From an uncultured Ruminococcus sp. (GTDB lineage: Bacteria; Bacillota; Clostridia; Oscillospirales; Ruminococcaceae), in NCBI GenBank assembly GCA_900541495.1, contig UQKC01000068.1, forward strand, positions 1 to 11,004: a stretch of 11,004 bases of DNA, written 5' to 3'. The notes under the pieces are model-generated. The model was not told the DNA's origin and did not search any database. It saw nothing but the letters and a program-made list of their open reading frames with translations. This document shows, piece after piece, positions 5,594 to 11,004 of this stretch (positions within the stretch are counted from its first letter, which is position 1; every line of letters begins with the position of its first letter). The position numbers and the translations under genes are program-made.

Positions 5594-6940
5594 ATGGAAA
5601 AGTTAAAAGAGGACAACAGCTACTTCGGCACGGAAAGGATAAGCCGGATACTGCTGAAAATCGCGCCGCCCGTAATGCTTGCACAGCTTATCCAGGCGCT
5701 TTACAATATCATCGACAGCCTTTTTGTCGGAAAATATTCCGATGTCGGACTTACGGCGCTGTCGGTCATTTATCCTATACAGCTTCTGATGATAGCACTC
5801 GCAGTCGGAACGGGCGTTGGAATAAACACGGTCATGGCGGCACAGCTCGGGCTTGGGCATGAGGACAAGGCGAACGAATATGCAGGTGTCGGAACGCCGC
5901 TCGCCGCGGTGCTTTGGGCAATTTTTGCGGCGGTGTGCTATGCGATAATGCCTGCCTATGCCGCAACGCAGACAAGCTCGCCCGAGGTCATCGCAGATGT
6001 TGTTACATACGGCAGGATAGTCTGCATTTTCAGCTTCGGCCTTTTCCTCGAAAGCGTCTGGACGAAGATACTTCAGGCGAGGGGCGATATGAAAACGCCA
6101 ATGAACGCGCAGATAATCGGCGCGGTGATAAATATTATCCTTGACCCCCTGCTTATTTTCGGTCTGTTCGGACTACCGAAAATGGGAATCGCAGGCGCGG
6201 CAACAGCAACGGTCGCAGGTCAGATAGCCGCGGCGCTCGTTGTAATGAAAAAAGGCTTCCGCAAGCCGCCCAAGCTGAATAAATTTCCGAGCTATACGGC
6301 GAAGATATTTCACCTCGGACTGCCGAATATCCTTATGCAGTCGGCTTATACATTCTATATTTTCGGATTGAACGTTATCCTCGCGGAGTTCTCGGACGCG
6401 GCGGTAACGGTGCTTGGACTCTATTATAAATGGCAGTCGTTCTTCTTTATCCCTCTCGGCGCAATGCAGACCTGCATAGTTCCCGTGATAAGCTATAACT
6501 ACGCTTCACGAAACATCGACAGATGCAAAAAAACGCTCAGAGAGTCGGTCGTTTTCGGAATGGCGCTGATGTTCCTCGGAACGCTCTGCTTTACAATAAT
6601 TCCCGAACCGATGCTCCGCTTCTTCTCGGGAGATGAGCAGGTCATTTCTATCGGAATAAATGCATTCCGCATAATCGGGGTAAGCTTTATCCCGCTCGTA
6701 ACATCGCTGACATATCCCGTGCTTTTCCAAGCGGTCGGAGCAAGCTTCAAAAGCTCCGTGCTGACGATAATACGAACGGTGTTCCTGTTCGTGCCGCTCG
6801 GATATATTTTCTCGCGCTTCGGCTTGCAGTATTTCTGGCTGACCTATCCGATAACGGAAGTGATAACAACAGCAGTTGGATTTGTTATGAGCAGGAAATT
6901 TTTCAGTGACCCGTATCATGAGAAAGCAACGAAAAAATAA
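5594..6940 (+). CDS. MATE family efflux transporter
   Basis: An inner-membrane antiporter of the multidrug and toxin extrusion family, 448 residues and about 12 membrane helices, the normal size. Residues 31-48 carry the conserved first helix with an acidic residue (NIID, D41), typical of the cation-binding site. RGDMKTPM (163-170), NIILDPLLIFG (180-190) and GIAGAATATV (198-207) match the conserved middle of the N-terminal half, and a similar second half follows. The frame is open upstream to TTG 5498, but those 32 extra residues are unlike the family, have no ribosome binding site and lie partly upstream of the promoter. GTGAGGT just before 5594 supports this ATG. The substrate cannot be inferred. 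The gene is transcribed alone; its terminator is displaced to 7082 by a palindromic element. Confidence 0.94.
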   Translation: MEKLKEDNSYFGTERISRILLKIAPPVMLAQLIQALYNIIDSLFVGKYSDVGLTALSVIYPIQLLMIALAVGTGVGINTVMAAQLGLGHEDKANEYAGVGTPLAAVLWAIFAAVCYAIMPAYAATQTSSPEVIADVVTYGRIVCIFSFGLFLESVWTKILQARGDMKTPMNAQIIGAVINIILDPLLIFGLFGLPKMGIAGAATATVAGQIAAALVVMKKGFRKPPKLNKFPSYTAKIFHLGLPNILMQSAYTFYIFGLNVILAEFSDAAVTVLGLYYKWQSFFFIPLGAMQTCIVPVISYNYASRNIDRCKKTLRESVVFGMALMFLGTLCFTIIPEPMLRFFSGDEQVISIGINAFRIIGVSFIPLVTSLTYPVLFQAVGASFKSSVLTIIRTVFLFVPLGYIFSRFGLQYFWLTYPITEVITTAVGFVMSRKFFSDPYHEKATKK

Positions 6941-6954
6941 ATAGATCAAAAATA

Positions 6955-7079
6955 GGAAAAAGCTGATTAAAGCGAAGCGTTCGTTTTGCCATTTTGAGAA
7001 ACGTACGAGTTTACGCCTTTAATGTCAATTTGACATAAACATTTTGAAAAATGGCAAAAACGTATTAATCAGCGTTTCC
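6955..7079. mobile_element. Dispersed palindromic element (copy 2, complete)
   Basis: The left end reads GGAAAAAGCTGATTAA (6955-6970), and the right end, read on the minus strand, GGAAACGCTGATTAAT. They differ by one inserted base and one substitution in the shared part. The arms continue to match imperfectly through CGTTTTGCCATTTT, and the centre is the near-palindrome TGTCAATTTGACA (7023-7035). ATA stands on both sides (6952-6954 and 7080-7082), a possible 3-bp target duplication. The right 49 bases are identical to positions 1-49. It contains no gene. Confidence 0.8.
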
Positions 7080-7081
7080 AT

Positions 7082-7116
7082 AGCATCGGACTATAAAGTT
7101 CCGATGCTGTTTTTTA
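7082..7116 (+). terminator. Intrinsic terminator, probably of the MATE gene
   Basis: AGCATCGGA (7082-7090) and TCCGATGCT (7100-7108) form a perfect 9-bp stem with a nine-base loop, followed by GTTTTTTATA. It lies 141 bases after the MATE stop codon, with the palindromic element filling most of the gap. Without that element it would lie within about 20 bases of the stop, the usual distance. Confidence 0.9.
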
Positions 7117-7232
7117 TAAGTCGAACCTTGTCGAATAAAAACTAAAAATTAAAAAGTCGGAAAATTAGTATCTGTATTTTTATAAAATTGTCACAAAAAA
7201 TCTGTATTTAGAAATATTTTGCCCTAAAATTG

Positions 7233-7261
7233 TTGCCATTTAATGTCATATATGTTAAAAT
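7233..7261 (+). promoter_or_regulatory. Promoter of the histidine kinase-degV unit
   Basis: TTGCCA (7233-7238), a 17-base spacer and TAAAAT (7256-7261). Transcription would start near 7268, giving a leader of about 47 bases. The rest of the gene-free interval 6941-7314 holds the palindromic element, the terminator and an AT-rich stretch (7117-7232) in which I see no feature. Confidence 0.7.
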
Positions 7262-7314
7262 AATAGCATAAAACGTGTAGGATATCTTCGATTTACCATA
7301 AGGGGCAGAATAAA

Positions 7315-9402
7315 ATGAGATACAGCAACATTCTGACAAACAAGAAAACGGTGGCGATATGCGCTTGGTTCATTTTTGAACTTTGCTCGGCGGCGATGTG
7401 CATTATAAGCATCTGCAAGGGCTGGTGCATGGGCGTTTGTCTTATGGCGACGGTGTTCGCCTGTATTGCAACGGTGATGACTTTTCACCCGAATGTTCCG
7501 ATAAAGGCGCAGGCGGTCGTGCTCATGGTCATGTCGTATGTCAATGTTTTTGCCTGCAGTATCATGGAGGAGAGCATTTATAATTCGATCGCAGTGTTCA
7601 TTGAGATAGCGGTCGTTTTATCCGCTTACAGAGATACAAAGCTGCTGTTCTGGTACATAATGCTCGTGCTGTCGGGGGTCATTCACCACATCATTGCAAT
7701 GACGGACATAAACCTTTCCAGCGGTGCAGAGATAACGAAATTCGTTGTAAGGATATCGATGATGATAACGGCGCTCATCGTGCTTTATATTTTCATCGAG
7801 GGACTTAATACCTACGAAAAAATGCTTATCCAAAGTGTGCAGGACGCTAAAAAAGCGGAACACTCCAAGGCGGATTTTCTCGCGAATATGAGCCACGAGA
7901 TACGCACTCCGATGAATGCGATAGTCGGAATGTGTGAGCTTGTGCTTCGTGAAGACGACCTAAGCGACAATGTTCGCTCGAACTGCTGCTGTATACGCGC
8001 GGCAGGGGAAAACCTGCTTGCGATAATAAACGATATTCTCGATTTTTCAAAGATAGATTCGGGCAGGTTTGAGCTTGTTCCCGACGAGTTCAATATCGCT
8101 TCGACGATAAATGCCGCAATAAGCCTGGCGGAAACAAGGCGCGGCGGCAAAAATATAGAGTTCATCGTCAACGCCGACCCGAATATCCCGAGGGGAATAA
8201 TCGGCGATGAAGCGCGGATACGCCAAGTCATAGTGAACCTTATGACAAATGCGGTGAAATATACGGAAAAAGGCAGCATAACGCTCACCGTTTCGCAGAC
8301 GCGGCAGGAATACGGCATAAATCTGTTCGTATCGGTCGCAGATACGGGAATAGGCATCACCGAGGAGCATCTCGACAAGCTTTACACGAGCTTTTACCGC
8401 GTTGATACGAAGAAAAACCGCTCGATCGAGGGCACGGGACTCGGACTTGCGATATCGAAGCGGCTCATCGACCAAATGGGCGGTTTTATAAGCGTAAAAA
8501 GCGAATACGGCGTGGGTTCGGATTTCCGCTTCGTCATTCCGCTGAAAGTCAGGGACAGAGAGCCTTTCATCGCCGTAAAAGAACCGCAGAATGTCTGCGC
8601 CGCGGCGTTCCTTGACACCGAGGGCAAGGGTATGCGCACTGCAAGGAACATTAAAAAAATGGAGGATATGCTCAACGTTGAGATAATGACCTGCGATACT
8701 GCCGAAAAGCTCAGAGCAGCGGCGGAGCGCAGGAGCATAACGCATCTTTTTGTCAGCAGGGATAAATATATGGAAAACGCGAAGCTTATCGGTGAATTTG
8801 CGGAAACCTCGAATGTTTATGTAATTCAGGAAAGGGCAGGCGCGGTGACTTTGCCGAGCAATATACACTGCATTTACAAGCCGTTTTATTCGATCTCCGC
8901 AGTTTCGGCATTCAATAATGAAAACATCGTCCCGACCCGAAATATGCAGATAAAATTCACTGCGCCCGAAGCAAAGGTACTTATCGTTGATGACAATGCG
9001 CTCAATCTGAAAGTTGCGGCAGGACTTATGAAGCCTTACAAGATGCAGCTTTTTACCGCGGAAAGCGGTGCAAAGGCGATAGAGATGCTTCACTCTGAAA
9101 ATTTCGACCTTGTATTTATGGATCATATGATGCCCGATATGGACGGCGTTGAAGCAACTAAGATAATACGAAGCCAAAGCGATGACCGTTTCCGCAGACT
9201 GCCGATAATAGCGCTCACGGCGAACGCTGTCAACGGCGCAAGGGAAATGTTCATCAATGCGGGAATGAACGATTTCCTCGCAAAGCCTATCGATGCTGCG
9301 GTGCTTGACAAAATGCTGCGGAGCTATCTTCCGAAGCGGTATATAAAGACTGCCGAGCCGCAGAAAGAAGCTTCCGAGCGGGGAAAAGAGGTGCTTGTAT
9401 GA
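7315..9402 (+). CDS. Membrane-bound hybrid histidine kinase with two receiver-like domains
   Basis: A 695-residue hybrid sensor kinase. Six hydrophobic segments (about 11-33, 36-56, 62-82, 88-104, 107-129 and 139-163) form an unassigned membrane sensor. A short helical linker leads to the dimerisation domain with SHEIRTPMN (phospho-acceptor H194), then the ATPase domain: N-box with N308 and N312, DTGIGI (343-348), TSFYRVD (358-364) and GTGLGLAI (373-380). Residues about 427-537 look like a receiver that has lost its phospho-acceptor aspartate but kept the terminal YKPF (521-524). Residues 553-672 are an intact receiver: D559 and D560, phospho-acceptor D603, T635 and K657. No HPt or DNA-binding domain is present, and no response regulator lies nearby, so the phosphate destination is unknown. 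AAGGGG at 7300-7305 supports the start. It overlaps degV by ATGA. Confidence 0.94.
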   Translation: MRYSNILTNKKTVAICAWFIFELCSAAMCIISICKGWCMGVCLMATVFACIATVMTFHPNVPIKAQAVVLMVMSYVNVFACSIMEESIYNSIAVFIEIAVVLSAYRDTKLLFWYIMLVLSGVIHHIIAMTDINLSSGAEITKFVVRISMMITALIVLYIFIEGLNTYEKMLIQSVQDAKKAEHSKADFLANMSHEIRTPMNAIVGMCELVLREDDLSDNVRSNCCCIRAAGENLLAIINDILDFSKIDSGRFELVPDEFNIASTINAAISLAETRRGGKNIEFIVNADPNIPRGIIGDEARIRQVIVNLMTNAVKYTEKGSITLTVSQTRQEYGINLFVSVADTGIGITEEHLDKLYTSFYRVDTKKNRSIEGTGLGLAISKRLIDQMGGFISVKSEYGVGSDFRFVIPLKVRDREPFIAVKEPQNVCAAAFLDTEGKGMRTARNIKKMEDMLNVEIMTCDTAEKLRAAAERRSITHLFVSRDKYMENAKLIGEFAETSNVYVIQERAGAVTLPSNIHCIYKPFYSISAVSAFNNENIVPTRNMQIKFTAPEAKVLIVDDNALNLKVAAGLMKPYKMQLFTAESGAKAIEMLHSENFDLVFMDHMMPDMDGVEATKIIRSQSDDRFRRLPIIALTANAVNGAREMFINAGMNDFLAKPIDAAVLDKMLRSYLPKRYIKTAEPQKEASERGKEVLV

Positions 9403-10262
9403 AAAGGATAGGGATAACTTCCGACTGCGCCTGCGATCTGCCCGAGGAGTATTTTGAGATGCACGATGTCGGGATAATGTATTTTTACATCACGACAAAC
9501 ACGGGGCGCTTCCGTGACGGTTACGAAGTCGATTCGCAGAACATCATCGAATATCTTAAAAAAGGCGGAGTAAAGTCTGCGACCTGCGCGGCTCAGCCAA
9601 TGGAGTACGAGCTTTTCTTCGAGAAGCAGCTTGAAAAATACGATGAGATCATTCATATCTCTCTGAGCGACAAGCTCAGCAATTCCTACACCAATGCGCA
9701 GACGGCACTTTCGTTCATGGGCAGGGACAGCGGACGGGTCAGCGTTATCGATTCGGAGCAGTTTTCATCGGGAATGGCATTTATGATAATAAAAGCAGTC
9801 GAAATGCGCGACAGCGGCTGTTCGGCTTCGGAGATAATTCGGGAATGTTCGCGCATACGCGAGTGCATATCGACAAGCTTCATTGCAAAAAATGCGGACT
9901 ATCTTTACCGCAACGGATTTACGGGAAAAGCGGTAAGAACGCTCTGCTCGGCGATGCTTATACACCCTGTTCTTGTGCTGAAAAACGGACGGGTCGTGCT
10001 GAAAAAGCTTGAAATAGGCGATTACGGAAAATCGGTGCGAAGCTATATCCGAGGCGCACTCAGCCGCAGCAAAGAGATAGATCGAAAGAGGGTATTTATC
10101 ACTCACGCAGGCTGCGGAGTGGAGATGCTCACCGCCGTAAAAGCCGAGGTGAAAAGGCTCTGCTGTTTTGACGAAGTCATCGTTGCGAAAGCCTCGGCGA
10201 CGATATCGAGCAACTGTGGAGCAGGTGCGATAGGAGTATTGTTTTTGAAAATGCCAAAATAA
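9399..10262 (+). CDS. DegV family protein (fatty acid-binding, FakB-like fold)
   Basis: A 287-residue cytoplasmic DegV-fold protein. Known members bind a fatty acid, and FakB members present it to the kinase FakA for phosphorylation and entry into phospholipid synthesis. Motifs in family order are ITSDCACDLP (6-15, usually TDSSCDLP), TCAAQP (62-67, usually TSQPS), HISLSDKLSNSYTNA (86-100), VIDSEQFSSG (116-125), ITHAGC (234-239) and SNCGAGAIG (271-279, usually HxGPGxxG). The glycine loop and several serine positions are altered, so ligand binding may differ from classic FakB. The ATG overlaps the kinase stop codon and AGAGGTG lies just upstream, so the two are translationally coupled. No FakA-like gene is in the window. 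The stop codon overlaps the T-tract side of the convergent hsp20 terminator. Confidence 0.92.
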   Translation: MKRIGITSDCACDLPEEYFEMHDVGIMYFYITTNTGRFRDGYEVDSQNIIEYLKKGGVKSATCAAQPMEYELFFEKQLEKYDEIIHISLSDKLSNSYTNAQTALSFMGRDSGRVSVIDSEQFSSGMAFMIIKAVEMRDSGCSASEIIRECSRIRECISTSFIAKNADYLYRNGFTGKAVRTLCSAMLIHPVLVLKNGRVVLKKLEIGDYGKSVRSYIRGALSRSKEIDRKRVFITHAGCGVEMLTAVKAEVKRLCCFDEVIVAKASATISSNCGAGAIGVLFLKMPK

Positions 10263-10301
10263 AAAAATCGTCCGCCGCAGAACTGACTGCGGCGGACGAT
10301 T
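10260..10301 (-). terminator. Strong intrinsic terminator of the hsp20 gene
   Basis: A perfect 14-bp stem (10266-10279 with 10288-10301) with an eight-base loop. On the minus strand it is followed by an uninterrupted T-run, which is the complement of the A-run 10261-10267 and includes the degV stop codon region. On the plus strand the stem is followed by CGGCATTTA, so termination of degV here would be weaker. Confidence 0.92.
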
Positions 10302-10344
10302 CGGCATTTATAGGGTCACTTCGTATTGAAAGTGCGGGAGAAAA

Positions 10345-10767
10345 TCACTTTATTTCCAGCCTCTTGGTAACGGGTTCTGTCGGAGTTTTCTTAGGAAGGT
10401 CGAGGATAAGAATACCGTTCTTGTACTCGGCTTCTATCTTGTCAACATCGACAGCGCTTACATCGAAGCTTCTCTGATACGAACCGTAGGAACGTTCACG
10501 GCGGATATACTTGCCGTCGCTGTCCTTTTCTTCGTTTTCGGTGTTGTGCTCAGCTGTGATAACGAGGTTGTCGCCGTCGAGGTCAAGCTTGATATCTTCC
10601 TTTTCAAATCCGGGAAGTTCAGCTTCGAGAACGAACTTGTCGCCCTCATCTTTTATATCGGTCTTGCAGCTTGCAAGAGCCGTTCCGCTGAAGAAGTTAT
10701 CTTCAAAATCGTGGAATGCATTAAAGAGGTCGTAAGTTTTCTTTTCAAAAGGTGTGATGCCATACAT
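10345..10767 (-). CDS. Small heat shock protein, Hsp20/alpha-crystallin family
   Basis: A 140-residue ATP-independent holdase chaperone. The alpha-crystallin domain spans about 35-128. It begins with KTDIKDEGDKFVLEAELPGF and contains the conserved EYKNGILILDLPK segment (114-126), the A-x-x-x-N-G-x-L motif of the family. A short N-terminal arm (1-33, aromatic-rich) and the C-terminal RLEIK, an I-x-I-like tail, complete the usual form. On the minus strand AAGGAGGG (10774-10781), six bases upstream, fixes the ATG. No CIRCE operator or clear promoter is present in the 71 bases between it and the upstream hsp20 copy, so co-transcription is likely. It ends 43 bases before a strong terminator. Confidence 0.95.
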   Translation of the reverse strand: MYGITPFEKKTYDLFNAFHDFEDNFFSGTALASCKTDIKDEGDKFVLEAELPGFEKEDIKLDLDGDNLVITAEHNTENEEKDSDGKYIRRERSYGSYQRSFDVSAVDVDKIEAEYKNGILILDLPKKTPTEPVTKRLEIK

Positions 10768-10769
10768 AA

Positions 10770-10790
10770 AGATCCCTCCTTGGGAGTAAT
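10770..10790 (-). promoter_or_regulatory. Ribosome binding site of hsp20 within a small possible hairpin
   Basis: On the minus strand the leader reads CTCCCAAGGAGGG before the ATG. CTCC can pair with GGAG (loop CAA), or TCCC with GGGA. Either stem would bury part of the Shine-Dalgarno sequence. The stems are only four base pairs, so a role in temperature-dependent translation is speculative. Confidence 0.3.
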
Positions 10791-10838
10791 TTTTGTTAAA
10801 GTTTTTTGTTGGTTTAAATGTCAGGAACGCTTGAAAGA

Positions 10839-11004
10839 TTATTTGATCTCAAGCCTTTTGGTAACGGGTTCTGTCGGAGTTTTCTTAGGAAGGTCGAGGA
10901 TAAGGATACCGTTCTTGTACTCGGCTTCGATCTTGTCAACATCGACAGTGCTTACATCGAAGCTTCTCTGATACGAACCGTAGGAACGTTCACGGCGGAT
11001 ATAC
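10839..11004 (-). CDS. Second Hsp20 gene (tandem paralogue, partial; 5' end beyond the window)
   Basis: The last 54 residues of a second small heat shock protein, ending at the TAA read at 10841-10839. The readable protein matches the neighbouring copy except for one residue: threonine here where the other has alanine (position 105 of copy 1). Over 145 aligned bases (10366-10510 against 10860-11004) I count three differences, about 98% identity. The last few codons and the stop differ more (AAATAA here, AAGTGA there). It includes the end of the alpha-crystallin domain with the NGILILDLPK segment and the RLEIK tail. It lies 71 bases upstream of the other copy on the same strand, so the pair probably forms one transcript. 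The rest of the gene is outside the window. Confidence 0.92.
   Translation of the reverse strand, partial: YIRRERSYGSYQRSFDVSTVDVDKIEAEYKNGILILDLPKKTPTEPVTKRLEIK

Noticed and set aside
8047..9177. Open frame of 376 codons on the minus strand, antisense to the histidine kinase
   Set aside because: It lies wholly opposite a gene with intact kinase and receiver motifs, its product has no recognisable family pattern, and it is explained by codon bias of the sense strand.
10768..10838. CIRCE or other heat-shock operator between the hsp20 copies
   Set aside because: I looked for the TTAGCACTC/GAGTGCTAA inverted repeat and for a clear -35/-10 pair and found neither.
1..11004. CRISPR array, tRNA, rRNA, phage or complete insertion sequence
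   Set aside because: No regularly spaced repeats, no cloverleaf or rRNA-like stretches, and no transposase, integrase or phage structural motifs in any frame.

Overview
The window looks like chromosomal DNA of a gut Clostridia, most likely an Oscillospiraceae member close to Ruminococcus. That is an inference from AT-rich spacers, Gram-positive promoters (TTGAxx-17-TATAAT-like), strong AAGGAG ribosome binding sites, and a gene set typical of that group. I see no rRNA, tRNA, CRISPR array, phage gene or transposase. Nine protein-coding genes are present, one cut off by the right edge. The main unusual features are three short palindromic elements that look like non-autonomous insertions.

Layout. 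Positions 1-315 hold the right half of a dispersed palindromic repeat, a GC-rich hairpin stretch and an extended -10 promoter. This promoter probably drives a four-gene plus-strand operon (316-3415): a PHP-domain phosphoesterase, an NAD-type malic enzyme, a small TSCPD-domain protein, and a membrane-anchored YdcF/DUF218 protein that starts on TTG. A spacer with a perfect 10-bp stem hairpin leads to a diacylglycerol-kinase-type lipid kinase (3578-4576). This gene converges, 12 bases apart, on a minus-strand NimA-like flavin split-barrel protein (4589-5065).

The 528-base gap 5066-5593 between that gene and the divergent MATE transporter carries a promoter for each gene and, between them, two adjacent MITE-like palindromes. 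One is about 74 bp with 8-bp flanking direct repeats. The other is about 160 bp with 17-bp terminal inverted repeats and a 3-bp TTA duplication. After the MATE gene (5594-6940) comes a full copy of the repeat seen at position 1. It sits between the MATE stop codon and an intrinsic terminator and is flanked by an ATA duplication, as if it had jumped in there.

The region 7315-10262 is a two-gene unit: a six-TM hybrid histidine kinase with a degenerate and then an intact receiver domain, overlapping by ATGA with a DegV-family lipid-binding protein. On the opposite strand at the right edge are two tandem Hsp20 genes, nearly identical where both can be read. The left one ends at a strong intrinsic terminator whose T-tract overlaps the degV stop codon.

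Functional picture. Most genes are housekeeping or accessory metabolism (malate to pyruvate, phosphoester hydrolysis, lipid phosphorylation), envelope or efflux functions, one sensory kinase unit and a small heat-shock cluster. I do not see a clear new defence or biosynthetic system. The best leads are the three palindromic elements, the kinase-DegV pairing and the homogenised hsp20 tandem.
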